Counted from the stretch's first letter, positions 48,901 to 63,200 are shown. The stretch: 64,000 bases of DNA from Cheilinus undulatus (GCF_018320785.1 NC_054877.1:41810151-41874150), one strand, 5' to 3'. The notes: generated by a model not told the origin, from the sequence alone. Program-made: numbers and translations.

Positions 48901-51900
48901 CACGGTTCTTCTTTTTGTACCATGGAAGAAAGTGGTCGGTCAGAAACTCTTTATACTTTGCCAAGGTCATTTTCACACCTCCAGGGACCCTAAAGGGGCC
49001 TGCCAGCTCTCTCCCCATGATTCTGGCCCAGAACATGACTCCACCCCCTCCTTGCTGACGTAGCAGCCTTGTTGGGACATGGTGGCCATCTGGACCATCT
49101 ACTACTCCTCCATCTGGACCATCCAGGATTGCACAGCACTCATCAGTAAACAAGACTGTTAGAAAATGAATCTTCATGTATTTCTGGGCCCACTGCAACC
49201 ATTTCTGCTTGTGAGCACTGGTTAGGGGCTGAATAGTAGGTTTATGCAGGACTGCAAGCCTCTGGAGGATCCTACACCTTGGGGTTGGTGGAACTCCAGA
49301 GGCACCAGCAGCCTCAAATACCTGTTTGCTGCTTTGTAATGACATTTTAGCAGCTACTCTGTTAATCCGATGAATTTGTCTGTCAGAAACCTTCCTCATT
49401 GACTCTATCTGCACAAACCTGTCTGTGCTCTGAATCAACCACAAATTTCTTCACAGTACGATGACAACACTTAATTTTTCCTGAAACATCGAATGTTTTC
49501 ATACCTTGACCAAGGCATTACAATATTTGACGCTTTTTCTTCCCCATATTGCTTGAAACCTGTGGTCTGCTTAATAATGTGGGACGTCCCTCTTAAGTAG
49601 TTTTCCTTTAATTGGGCTCACCTGGCAAACTACTTATCACAATTGCAATCCAATTTGCATAATAATTTGGAACATGGTGTACTGTCATTACAGTCCCTGT
49701 TGGTGTAATAGTCGTGCAGCTGAATACTTTTGCCCGTTAAAGTATATTTAATGATTAAACCTTCCAGGTGGATACCTGAATCTGCGAGGTGGTTACTCGG
49801 TCGAGGAAGAACTGATGAGGCAAAGAAACTGATACGAAAAGCTGCTGCAATCAATAAAAAGACCATACCAGAGAATCTGCTCAATGAGGTAAAATACGTT
49901 TTTATAGTAGGATAAGGTTAAATGAAACCTGTGACAGTAGAGATCATTAGAGCTGAAATCACGGATGATTAAAAGAACTATGCACACATCGTTCACTCTT
50001 CATATCAGTTACCCCAAGGTTGTGAAAAGACAAAAGCTATTTCTAGTTGAATGCTGTAAGCCCTCGAAATGTTTGTTCTGTAATGCCCCAGAATGTTGTT
50101 AACAATTTTTCATAGTACAATCACTATCTCACTCTGAGTTGCTAGCTAGAAAAAAGTGGAAAGAAAAAGCAAACCACACCCCTAGCAAAACTGGTCCTCA
50201 GTAAAAGAGGAGATTAACAAATCTTTGAAATGTAATCCATCCTAAAGTTTTCCAGGTGATTTTTCATTGGAATGCATTGATGGAAGACTTCAAACGTCCT
50301 AATTTCCCTCCTCCTTAAACTTTTTCACTCTGCTGTCCCGAGGTATTGGATCAAGAAAAAACAGGGTTGATTCAGCCTTAATTCTTGGCATAGTTCTGTA
50401 AAATGGCAGGAACCAACTGATAATGGTAAAACAGTAGTTTTAATTCGTGTGCTGTCCAGCGGTTTAATGATGCGTTTGTCTTTCAGGTAACTACAGAACA
50501 AGATTTGCAAAAAAGAGGACTCAAAGAAATTTTTATGTCGGCAGTCCTGATCAAATACATTTTTATTCTATCTTTTTCCTGGTGAGTTCAGCACATTTTG
50601 AATGTTATTTTCATTCCTGTTTGGACTTCCCTCTGTTTCATGCTTTTATTTTTGCGGTTTGAAGGTTTTCGTTAAATCTGGGCTACTTTTGCCTTGTTCT
50701 GAACGTGGGTAAGTTTGGTTTGAACATCTTCCTGGTTCAGTTTTTGTTTGGGATCTCTGAAACACCAGCACATCTCCTGTGTATTTGGGTCCTGGAGCAC
50801 CTCGGGAGGAAGAAAACGCTGATATCGACCCTCCTGATTGGTGGGTTCATGTGCCTCTTAATTCTAGCCTTTTCTCAGGGTGAGTTTTCTTTCCTTCACA
50901 TTCAGTAATAATGGAAAATTTATCAGATAGTTATAAATGTACCATAATTAAATGTACTCTAATGTCCATTTCAGACAGTGCTGTGGTGATAACAGCCCTT
51001 GCCACCACTGGAAAGTTCTTCTTAAACTGGGCAGGATCAGTGTGTATGGTCTACATTCAGGAGCTGTTTCCCACTTCTGTCCGGTACACACAATAAAAAT
51101 ACACTTGTAGATTGTGAGATGCTCTACCTCCATGCCGTTGTAATTTTAAAGATGATTGTCTATCAGACAAACCGCTGTAGGTTTGGGCTCCATCGCCTTC
51201 AGAGCGGCAGGTTTGCTCTCTCCTCTGCTCAACATGTTAGCCGTTTATCACCACGCCATACCCATCATCGTCTTCAGCAGCCTGGCCGTGGTCAGTGGAG
51301 CCCTCGTCTTCCTGCTGCCTGAGACCAGCAGAAAAGAGCTTCCTGATTCAGCCAAGGATGTGCAGGACAACAGGTAAACAAACCGAGTGATTTACAGAGA
51401 AAGGGTGCCAGTGTTGGCTTTTATTGAGGGTTATTTACATCCAGTCTGGTGAAATTCTTTACAGAGGGGATATGTGGCTGTCTCCATTGAGATAGAAAAA
51501 ATACTCCAAAAACAGTCATTTATACATTCTATACTATAACCAAATGAAATAAAACCTCATGTAATTAACATGGACATCATAGTTGGGTTAAAAGTGGAAA
51601 TGACCTTCGATGGAAGGAGGGGCTCTTATTCTAATGTTTAGGAGGGGATTTTTTTGTTCTTAAAGGTACAGCTTTTTTAAAGGTCACATATCTTACTGTT
51701 TTAAGACAAGTTTATATTGGTCTCAGAGGTCCCCAAAACATGCCTGTGAAGTTTGTTGCTGAAAAAAACACTCCAGTGTTGGATTTTTGCATGTCTAAAA
51801 ACTCCTCTGTTTCAGCCCTGCTCTGAACGAGCTGTTTCTGTGTCTGTAGCTTTAAATGTTACTGAGCTGTCTGACTCTGCCCCTGACTCTGCTATTTTCA

Positions 51901-52887
51901 GGAAATGGATGTGGCTTAGTGGATGTGGCTCTCCTGAGGAGGGTCACTGTATATCCTTTATGCAATAAATGGTTAAATTTATGACATGAAAGTCCCTGAC
52001 TGGACTCAGGATTCTTGAACTTAAGAAATAATTTTACTTAATGTCAAATAAATAGGTAGATAGGTAGTTTCCCACATATAATATACAGTGCCCTGATGCT
52101 AATTCTGTTAGCCCAAGATAGACCAAGATCCATCTGTGTGAAAGTACCCAAATGCACATACACAAACATGAACAAGAAGCCATGTCTACAGTAGCATCTT
52201 AGAGTGCATCCTCTGCCATTTCCATTGATTTCTGGGTATTCAAGGAAACAGTTAATGTTTCCTAGATCACAAATTAAATTTTACACCTTCTTAACACTTT
52301 TAGTGTTTTTAACTTAGACTTCTAATCACTCAGTTTCTCTGATGGCTTGGACAATCTTCTTTGTACTACTGCAGCTGCAGCTTGTCAAGCAACCAGCTCT
52401 CAGCATTTTTGCTATTTGACATCATGGAGAATTGGCAGTAATTATTGCAATTGTAATAAAGGGGACATGTAAGAATCACTTTATCAGGCTTTTCTAACAT
52501 AAATCTGTCCCCCTGGTCTGTCCACAATCCCCAAGGGGTGGAGTCAGGGTGGAGTCAGACAGCTCAGTATCACTTAAAGCCAATGACACAGAAACAGCTC
52601 GTTCTGAGCAGGACTGAAACAGAGGATTTTTAGACATGCAAACATCCAATACTGGAGTGTTATTTCAGAAACAGACTTCACAGGCATGTTTTGGGGACCT
52701 CAGAGACCAATATAAACTTGTCTTAAAAGGGTAAAATATGTTTCTTTTAACTGCATGTTGATGAATGTTGAAGGTAAGAATGATGCTAATCTAAATGTCT
52801 TTTCATTGTAGGAACGGGACCACAAAGATGACAGGAAGTGACTCAAACATGGCTGACCTCAACAAACAGAAATCAACCAAACTCTAG
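45947..52887 (+). CDS. slc22a13: SLC22 organic-anion transporter, slc22a13-like copy A, complete
   Basis: Member of the major facilitator superfamily; SLC22A13 (OAT10) exchanges urate, nicotinate and other organic anions at the apical membrane of kidney cells. Exons: 45947-46327, 46402-46505, 47697-47851, 47942-48110, 49768-49888, 50487-50581, 50665-50879, 50975-51083, 51167-51373, 52812-52887; total 1632 nt, 543 aa, no stop, lengths 104/155/169/215/109 typical of SLC22 genes. Visible: TM1 after [15 protein letters not shown], a large first extracellular loop with paired cysteines and five N-x-S/T sites, the [10 protein letters not shown] motif after TM6, and LFPTSVR near the C-terminal half. 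The loop after TM2 reads GPTAESYGRRR, where the family normally has D-R in place of E-S. The start could also be the second ATG at 45953, which has the better context and matches copy B. Assignment to A13 rests on motif wording and position beside oxsr1; A7-like members cannot be excluded by eye. Confidence 0.88.
46610..47255 (+). mobile_element. 3' end of a non-LTR retrotransposon (LINE)
   Basis: The stretch has degraded reverse-transcriptase C-terminal coding sequence, including a readable piece at 46983-47252 ([15 protein letters not shown], then [16 protein letters not shown]). It ends in GATAAGCGGAAGAGAGTAGA and GATGGATGG-type tail, a common LINE terminus in fish. It is 5'-truncated and lies in intron 2 of slc22a13 copy A. 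Confidence 0.8.
47280..47575 (+). repeat. Dispersed interspersed repeat (fish-type, ends TTTACCGTTTACCA)
   Basis: Features such as CTTGGGCGAGACACTGAACC, GTGTGAATGTGGAGGTAATT, GAAAGTGCTTTGAGTTGTCA and CAAGTTCATTTACCGTTTAC match, from memory, a very common teleost interspersed repeat. It is directly next to the LINE fragment in intron 2. Confidence 0.6.
48405..49684 (-). mobile_element. Tc1-like element in intron 4 of slc22a13 copy A
   Basis: Read on the minus strand it begins near CAGTACACCATGTTCCAAAT and ends in the inverted counterpart, which on the plus strand reads GCATTGTTCCAAATGATTAT near 48417. Boundaries are approximate because the left arm runs into poly-A/T sequence and no clean TA duplication is visible. 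It carries a nearly complete transposase in opposite orientation to the host gene. Confidence 0.8.
48537..49444 (-). pseudogene. Nearly intact Tc1-type transposase with a frame break
   Basis: Two long minus-strand frames, 49444-48812 (210 codons) and 48797-48537, together cover most of a Tc1 transposase: FTDECCAIL (first Asp), [11 protein letters not shown] (second Asp) and [15 protein letters not shown] (third acidic residue, Glu). They are joined by a frameshift near 48800-48812. The DNA-binding start seems shifted or truncated upstream of 49444. Confidence 0.85.
51678..52749. mobile_element. 1.07-kb element with about 230-bp inverted repeats
   Basis: 51678-51905 and 52515-52749 are long inverted copies: TTATATTGGTCTCAGAGGTC on the left pairs with GACCTCAGAGACCAATATAA on the right, and CTGACTCTGCCCCTGACTCT-type sequence closes the arm. 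The interior shows no coding sequence. It fills most of the last intron of slc22a13 copy A. The relative at 7519-7945 shows that the arm is a dispersed family. It may be one palindromic element or two oppositely oriented insertions. Confidence 0.55.
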
Positions 52888-53150
52888 TGGAAACACTGCT
52901 TGTTGTTTGTAGCATGACATCTTTATTCTACCAGTTTTGTTCTGTTGCTGAGTCATCCTGTTTATCTGATAAGTTCTGAATGTCTGACTGTCTTTGAATA
53001 AGTCTTTATTACAAAGCTGAAAGAGGATGAACTTCTGACTCAGCAACATTTTTTAAAAGTACCAGAGCCAAACAAAATGTAGCATCAGGCACCATCCAAT
53101 GGTCCAAAGAAGAAATGAATATGAAGTATAGCTTAAAATAAACAGCAGAC
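52888..53150 (+). terminator. slc22a13 copy A 3' UTR with poly(A) signal
   Basis: After the TAG, an AATAAA hexamer occurs at 53137-53142, about 250 bases downstream. No other gene feature intervenes. Confidence 0.45.
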
Positions 53151-53751
53151 AGATGTTTTCACTCAGTGGAGATAGGTTCAGTACCAATAACAGCACAGTT
53201 CAAAGCTAAACGTATGTCAGGGAAATGTCTTAACAGGAAATAAGGGACTCAAAGGTTAAAGCTGTTTATTTACAGAAGCTGTTAAATCGTTGCATTGAGG
53301 AATGAGCTTAAATTCACTAAAATGTCTAAAAATGTCCCCACTTGTCCTGGGGTCAGAGCTGTCTGTAAGAAGAGGAAAAGGAGAAAAGATCTCTGGAGTC
53401 CCATGTGGGGTCCCATGGAGGTGAGCAGAGCAGATTAATCAGTTAATTGTTAATATTTGTGTTAATTTTTTATTTATTTTGATGCAGATGTTAATTTGAA
53501 AAAAAGGTTATCCAAACCTTCAACCTCCTGGGAACCAGGTTTCTGTTAGCCAGGTTTCTGCTGAGATTATTTTCACCCCTTGAATTCACTTTAAAAATTA
53601 TGGAGGGAAGAGAAAAAAAGTCTGTGAAAGATGTTAAAACTTATAACAGCTCTGTGGCACCAGTGTGCTGACTGGCACTGCTGCAGTTGGTGCAACGAAA
53701 CTAGATTTTCTGAGCCTATTTATTTAGCTCAGAAAGGAGGTGCTGTAATTT

Positions 53752-54150
53752 GCTGGTACTACAACTTTAGCTTTAGCTAAAGCTAACATAGCTACACTAG
53801 CTACATAGTTAACATAACCACATAAGCCAATGTAGCTAAGTAAACTTTAGCAATGTTAGCTTAAGCAAACACAGCTAAAGCACGTAGATAAAATATCTAC
53901 ATATGCGTACATAACTGCTTTGTGAGCTTAGCTTTAGCTACATAGCTCTGTTAGCTATGTAGCTCTGTTATCCATAGCTAAGTTAGCTTTAGCAGCTTGA
54001 ACTTTAGCAAACATAGCTTAAGCCAACTTGGTTGACATAGATAAAAAGCTTATGCTGCTGCTTTGTGAGCTTAGCTTTAGCTATGTTAGCAGCTACATAG
54101 CTACGTTGTATATGTAACTGGAGCTACGTAAGCTATGCTGGCTCTGTTGA
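53752..54150. repeat. GCTA-rich degenerate minisatellite 3' of copy A
   Basis: Repeated words TTTAGCTTTAGCTA, GCTACACTAGCTACATAG, CATAAGCCAATGTAGCT and GTGAGCTTAGCTTTAGCTA recur with variable spacing. The word CATAAGCCAATGTAGCT is shared with the ordered array at 59235-59715 in copy B, so the two are related. Confidence 0.7.
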
Positions 54151-55104
54151 GAGTGTTTTTAATGCAGAAAAAGCTTCTTTCCCTGTAAGCAGACTGTTAA
54201 CTTTGTTTTATTAAACTGGTTTTGTAGGTTAGGTTTTTGACTTTGGTGTCCTAACCCATACCCCAATTCTTAACAGAAGTTTAATCTATTTTTATTTTGA
54301 AAGTTTTAGCATGTATTTCCTCTGAGATGAACAGTCTGTGAGAGCGGCTGCCAGAGATGAATGCTCTGCAGACTGTCTTGAAATTTAGATGGATTAAAAA
54401 AAAAAATCTGTAATTGTGTGATAATATACCCAATGAACTCTGACAAAGATTAGAAATAAATAAATATGACACAAAACTGGATCATAATTCTGAAATGTTA
54501 TGTAAAAATCAATTAAGGTGCTAGAAAACAAAGAGCTGGTGCTAACAATTCTCTGGATGACACCCCCCACCCCTGTCAAACCCAGCTTTTCAATTGTAGT
54601 ATCAACTATTAAGTAGCAAGTCTTCATTTATTCTATAGCAAAAACAATTTGTTGCTGAAACCAAAAATACTTGTGCATTTGGTTAGATTTTCTATGTTAT
54701 TGCCACTGTGGACATTTCCCCTGCTTTTTAACCCTTGCTAATCACATCCCTGAGTCTTCATCATTGACACAGAAGTCAATAAAATGACAAATGTCCAAAA
54801 ACAACCATCATTCTCCTTCATCTTTTCCTTTGAGTCTGCAGATGTAGGCATAAGTCATCTTTACAGCACACAGTAACACTAGTCAGTATTATGTAATCAG
54901 TTTACCTACATGCAACAGTGAGGCAGAGAAAGTTTGATGAGTCAGCATACTGTAAAAGATAGTAAAAGATCAACAGCAGTCTCTGTGAGATAAGCATATA
55001 GAAGAGATAGGGAGGTGTTGTATGAGATGAATCGTCATAGTAAACAACTTTATTGAAACACTTATGTAATCAGAGACCTCAGTGCTGTCTGAAATGAATA
55101 AAGG
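54151..55104. other. Intergenic DNA, no gene seen
   Basis: AT-rich sequence between the minisatellite and the (CA)n(TA)n tract. Open frames are short and without recognisable motifs. Confidence 0.5.
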
Positions 55105-55106
55105 TT

Positions 55107-55178
<72 letters not shown>
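55105..55178. repeat. (CA)n(TA)n microsatellite, left half
   Basis: A CA run of about 16 bases passes into an uninterrupted TA run ending where the Tc1 element begins. Confidence 0.95.

Positions 55179-56808
<1,630 letters not shown>

Positions 56809-56851
<43 letters not shown>
56809..56851. repeat. (TA)n microsatellite, right half
   Basis: Continuation of the TA run on the other side of the Tc1 element. Confidence 0.95.
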
Positions 56852-56854
<3 letters not shown>

Positions 56855-57130
56855 GGTAAATGAGCTGAATATTTAAGTTAAACACCATAGCATTGAAATG
56901 GGCTTGAAAAAAATAGCACAAATGGCATTACAACCTCAACCAGAATGGCCAGAGTTAAGTTTTCTTCCAATATTGCAAAGGTAGCTATAACTCTGGACTT
57001 CAGAGAGATGTTATACAGATAAAGGTAATCCTAAGCTTTCTGGTTAAATAATGACAACACCAGCCTTTTCTGCAAAAAGAAACAACCATGTACATGCTGT
57101 GTCATGTTTTCTGTACCACAGAGAGCTGGG

Positions 57131-57143
57131 TTTAAACATTAAT
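57131..57143 (+). promoter_or_regulatory. Candidate HNF1-type site upstream of slc22a13 copy B
   Basis: TTTAAACATTAAT matches 9 of the 12 defined positions of the HNF1 palindrome GTTAATNATTAAC and lies about 60 bases before the copy B ATG. HNF1 factors are known to drive several SLC22 genes in kidney and liver. A single AT-rich match has little weight by itself. Confidence 0.25.
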
Positions 57144-57204
57144 GGGCTTTGTTTAAAGGTCATTCTCTAGCAGCATCTTTAAAGTGAGGGACGGCTCCCC
57201 GACC

Positions 57205-60200
57205 ATGGCGGACTTTGGAGAGATCCTCCGCAATATCGGAGAGTTTGGATTATTTCAAAAGATCACTCTCTTTGCTCTCTGCTTCCCAAATCTCATTCTG
57301 CCTTTTCATTTTTCCAGTGTGTTTTTTATCCAGTCAGATCCAGAGAGACACTGTAGCACAGACTGGATCCTCGGGGCTGATACAGACCTGAGCAAAGAGG
57401 AGCAGCTGAACCTGACTCTACCGCGTGAGGATGATGGGAGCTTCAGCAGGTGTCGCATGTTCACACCTGTAGACTGGAACATCAGTGCCATCAGGGAGTA
57501 CGGACTCAATGAGACCACAGGGTGCCAGGATGGATGGGTGTACAGCAGAACTCTGTATCAGGCCACCATCGTCACCGATGTAAGTAGTACATTTAATATA
57601 CTAATTATAATTAAAAAATTAAAAATACTCCTTTATCAACTATTTGGCTGTGTTTTCCTGCAGTTTGATCTGGTGTGTGACCAGGCTAATCTGTTGGAAG
57701 TGGCTCAAACTGTACTGATGGCTGGCATTCTCATAGGCTGTCTTTTATTTGGACCGTTTGCTGAATCGTAAGTATATGTATTATTCAACTTGAACCATTT
57801 CTTTACTCTTACATAAGATTATTTTACACATGCTGACCAGAGGTGCTTTATCTCTCCTAGGTTTGGTCGTAAACGAGCAGCTCAGATTCCTTTCTATTTC
57901 ACGCTCATATTCACTGTAACAACTGGATTAAGTCCCAACTTCTACTTTTATTTGGTGTCTCAGTTCCTGCTGGGAATTGGCTATGGAGGTTTTCGGCTGA
58001 ATGGTGTCATATTGGGTATGGAATACTCCTTTATTTTTATCAAAAACATTTTTTGCCAGTTGTCACATAGAAGTATGCGTGTTTGTAACTACAGTGTTTG
58101 GTGAAATGTTGTGTTTGGTGAGATATAGACATCGATTCCCTCATGTGAAAGCGGTAAACTCAGCCACTGGTTTGCAGGTTTTCTCACATCCCTGACTCTA
58201 TCCTCAGTGGAGTGATGTCTCCATCTAGAGATGGCTAAGGAAACTTACAGCAGACCCAGTACAGCAGAAGTTGAACTGATTGCCCTGTTTTTCTTTTGGT
58301 TCTCTTTAATTAAAACAACAAATCCACTGAGACAAGACACCCTAGCTCAAACATGACCAGCTGACTTATGTGCCTTCCCACCATTTTCCCTGAAAGCTGT
58401 GCCAATACACAGGCTCCAAAAGGGCAGCCGCTGGAGATCTTGGTTCTCAGTAATGCACAGACTTTTGGATGAGTGCTGTAGTTCACCAAAGAGCCAAGGG
58501 GCCCTCATCTGACATTCAAGCCCAGAGCTATTGGCTCCAGAGCAGTTCTCACACAGTGTAAGACATTAGCGGAGTGGTCTGAGCAATGAAGAACTGTGCC
58601 TTCCTCTGTGCCATTAATGCTACTGTTTTTAGGCTTCATTGGACCATAAACTCTGTTGTGGTGATTTCAGCCAGACGTCAAATAAACCTGAAGTAAATGC
58701 AGGATACTCATGTACTAATGAAAGAACAATCTTACTGATGTCTCTTTGTGTTCCAGATAAATTGCATTATCTGCCATACTACCCAACAGTATCACCAGCC
58801 TCATCAGACCAATGCAAACCCAAAAAGTGACAACACAAATAGTATCTACAAAAAACAGCTTTGTAGACTGATGGGCAGCAAGAACCAGAACGTCACTGGG
58901 GTTTTTAAATGGGCGCCTCCCTTTGCAGGGTTCATCCAGTTTAGTCCCCCTGACACCTTTGGGAGAGGTCTGGCTGCAGACCGTAGATATCAGATGCCCC
59001 CTCTTGCACATCACTGCGGTGGGATGCCGCCTCTGTCGATACAGAAGCAACGTAATCTGGTGGTGCAACTTATTTCCCATTTTAGATTTGTTAAATTTAA
59101 CTTTATTCAAAAACAAAGTCAAGTTTCATAAATAACACAGAAACAAAGGTCAGAGGTCTAATTAGGGATTTGATTATGTAAAGGCCTGCTTCAGAAATAG
59201 TTATGCAAATAATGTCTCGCTTTAGCATGGTTAGCTTTAGCAAAAGCAGACGAAGCTACACTAGCTACATGGTGAAAATTACTACGTAGGCCAATGTAGT
59301 TATGTTGGCTTTAGCAAAAGCTAACATAGCTATACTAGCTACATACCGCTAGTTAAAGTTACTATATAAGCCAATGTAACTTTGTTAGCTCTAGCGAAAG
59401 CCAACACAGCTACACTAGCTACATATGCAAGTTAAAGTTACTATATAAGCTAATGTAGCTTCATAAGCATTCAAAAAAGCTACCAAAGCTTCACTCCTAA
59501 ATACCGCTATTTAAAGTTACTACATAAGCCAATGTAGCTCCGTCAGCTTTAGAAAAAGCTAACAAAGCTACACTACCTACACACTGCTTGTTAAAGTAAC
59601 TACATAAGCCATTGTAGCTTTGTCAGCTCTAGCAAAAGCTAGCAAAGTTACACTAGCTACATAGGTCTCATCACTACATAAGCCAATGTAGCTACCTTAG
59701 CTTTAGCCTTAGCTATCTTAAAAAGGCTGCACAATAATCCACCAGCAAAACACACTGCGGAGTAAATCACTCCCTCTCTAGTCAATCAGCAGTTCCACTG
59801 CCCACACTCTGGTCCGGCTCTGGCATGTCCCAGAAGCACCGCTCTGCTCGGCTTCATTGGAGATATTCTGTAGGTCTATTTTCACGTAATCCATGTAGAA
59901 CAGATTGACACAAAAAGCTGGAAAAAAGTGCAAAGTATCTGGTTGACTACAAAATACGAAATACTTGACTCTTCATCATAACTCATCACTACATCAACAT
60001 CATGTCTCATCCTGCAGCATTGACAAAAGGTCATCAGGAGGTCAGTGGGTCACAGAGCTATAACAGCACCAGTGACAAGAAAGTGTTAACTTTTAGTCAG
60101 GGGAAAAAAAAAAATTTTACATGAAACCACAAATCCTTTGTAGCAAACAGACCCATGGCAGAAGCAATGAAATCATAGAATCGTGTTGAAATGAACAGCA

Positions 60201-63200
60201 AATCAATCCCAAAAAGGTAAACTATTCCTGCATGAACCTCGCAGTTCCCTTTTGGTCTCTTTGCCGGACTGCCTTGCAACCATTAAAATGTGGCGTCCCA
60301 GAGCCACCTTTCTGCATTCCTGCTTAGCATAACAACATGACCACCTCTTTTATCTTACCTTTTCTCCCACATGGCCAACACAGCCCAAACAGCATCACCA
60401 TCTTCAACAAACCCAGGCTCCATACATGCAAGCTCCAAGTTATAACCAATAATACTACCAGTCCTATGACCTCCGTTATCTTTAATGATTATTAATGTGA
60501 CAGAAACCATACAGATGCCGACGGAGCTTTCCATCCTTACTCATTTTGTCATACTCCTCTGTTCCCTCAAAGACCAAATGCACGGATCCACTTCTGTACA
60601 TAGAGGGAGCATAAATGAGCCTCAATAGAAAGCAATTAGTCCTGGTGCCTTAGAAAGAGGGTGGGAGAAGTAGAGCAAGACCACTTCTATATGACGAACC
60701 CTATATCCTCACTGTAGCATAACAGATAACCACACTAGTGATTTTTTTGTTTGTAGCCACTGAGTGGATTGGGGTGTCCAGAAGATCCTGGGGGGCGTGC
60801 GTAACTCAGCTCTGTGGTGCCATTGGACAGTGTGTCCTCGCTGGTATGATCTACTTCATCAGAGACTGGAGACTCGCTCAACTTGTCACAGCAGCTCCAC
60901 TCGCTGTTATTGGTGTTTATATCTGGTGTGCACTCTTTCTATCACCTTCCAGTAATTTAGAGCTTAATAATAGATTATTAACATGTCTCTCTGTGTTGCA
61001 GGTTTATTCCAGAGTCAGCCAGGTGGCTGTTAGAAACGGGGAGGATAGAGGAGGCGAAACAACTTATTACTAAAGTGGCAACGATAAACAAACGGCCAGT
61101 TTCAGAATCTCTGCTAGAAAAGGTACCGTTGCCAAACATAAAACTATTTTCTTTTGTTTCAAAACCATATTACACATACAAGCAATCAATAACACAAAAA
61201 AGTGAAAATCAATGCATTTTAGTAGCAAGGGACTGGGGCCGTTTGGAACAAAGTTCTACATTTCTCTAAATCAATCAGAGACTACTTGGATTAGAGCAAC
61301 AACATTCAGGCATATTGAACTTATATCTGTCAGCCAATTACCCGTTTCAAGACTAAAACATATGACATTTAAATACTTCTTGTATTGCAGATGTCAGATG
61401 TTATAAAGTAACAGACCCAATCTTTTGTGACAGTTGCAACCCTAATAAAAACATGCTGACATGTTAAAGGGATGCAAAACTTCTTAAAGACCCAATCTTT
61501 AGACTGATGGGCAGAAAATAATGTTGTAGAATTATATCATAATTATATGAAAATATTAATAAAAACAATTGTTGTAAGTTTGTTCACAAAACAAAGGTTC
61601 ATATCTTGCCCATCATGCCACTTTAAAAATAATCAAAACATGGTTTTAAAATGATTTTTTTCTTGATTCATTCATACCAAAGTTAAGGACAGTGTGACAA
61701 CACGTGCATACCATCATGCACTGGAGGACTGGACAGTAAAAGGTTGTTGAAATTAAGTATTAACTTAAAACACAACTCCATTTTTTCTGCTCAATAGTTG
61801 ATAGAACACATTTTTAGTTTTAAGTAAGTGGTACTCTTGAAGTATCTGTTTGTCACTGTACTGAAATTATTTCACAATCATCCCTTAATTTGAAGAGTTT
61901 TCCCAGAATGCCTTTGGGCAGTAGACACTTCTGCATCATGAGTGAAGTTACCCACTCAGTTGGAAAATTCCTACCTGTGGGGAGCAACTTTAATGCTGCA
62001 CAGAGGGTGTGCTCATCACAATTGAAAACCCACTCAAATTAGCCTTCCTTCGATTGCATGGATGTTCAACATAGATTTATGGGAAAGATGCTGATTGGTT
62101 TGTTTCCTTTGAAACTTTTGAAAAGTTAACTTTACATAAACGTAAAAGTAAAATTGAGTTAATGTAACCCAGTCAACCCTGCTCAACCAAAGAGCCAACT
62201 GTTGAAAAATACCAATACAAGTGAAAAAAATGGTCAGAAAGTAGCAAAAATGGGTGAGAAGTGACCAAAAAAATGAGTGAGAAGTGACTAAAATGGGCAA
62301 AAAGCAGTCATGAGTGAAATGGGGTGAAAGTGGAAAAAAATGGGAAAAAGTGTCTAAAAGAAGTTGCAAAATGGCCAAAAAATATGAAAAAAAGGGGTTT
62401 TTAAGAGCAAAAGGTAGCTTAAATGGATGAATTGCGGAAAATTGTGAAAATGGCCAAAAACTTTTCTATTTTAAGGTTTTCTGGGGTAATAATATTTAGA
62501 ATTAAGAAAAAAAGAGCCACAAATAATCACAAAAGAGCCAGATGTGGCTCCAGAGCCATACGTTGAGTATCACTGATGTAACCTAAATGACTCAGTACCT
62601 GCTACTTAACAAATAATATTTTTTTTCAGTAACTGTTACTTAAAAACTAGGCTAATTAGCTGCCTCCAGTATTCTAAGTTCTTTTAACTTATCTGGGTTT
62701 AAGGTGAACTCAAAAAAAAATTCTTTATGAGGACAAAAATTTTGATTTGCCAGCTTTCATCTAACTGGGATGGAATTTCTAACCAAGACACTGGTAAACC
62801 TTTGCACATCCTCTCTGGCATCTTTCTAACCTCCTAGACAATTTTCAAATCTTAAACAATTTAAAAAATGTGGGACACCATAAACATAAGGAAAATTCCA
62901 AACAGTTTTTCATCTTACTATCCTCTAAGTGGCATGTGTTACAGTTGGAACAAAAATCATCAAAACAGATAAAATCTGGTCTGAAATGAAGCCACAGTCG
63001 TGTTTATGTCTATAAGCTGATGACTACTAAGTCTGCACGCTAAGTCTTTTATCTGAGACATAACAACCTAAATCAGTGGTTCCTAGCCCTTTTCCTTAGG
63101 CCCATAAAGATCCTGATTAATAAGACTTTATTTTTTGCATTAAGTCTTTTAGGAGAAAATTTCAGAGAATTTTAACAACAATAAAACGACATTGATGATT

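Noticed and set aside
57184..57204. Upstream extension of copy B beginning at position 57184
   Set aside because: The first codon there is GTG; the ATG at 57205 has a good initiation context and matches copy A.
58715..59135. Overlapping 127- and 135-codon frames on both strands in copy B intron 3
   Set aside because: Both strands open in the same place, no known motif, and flanked by ordinary intron sequence.
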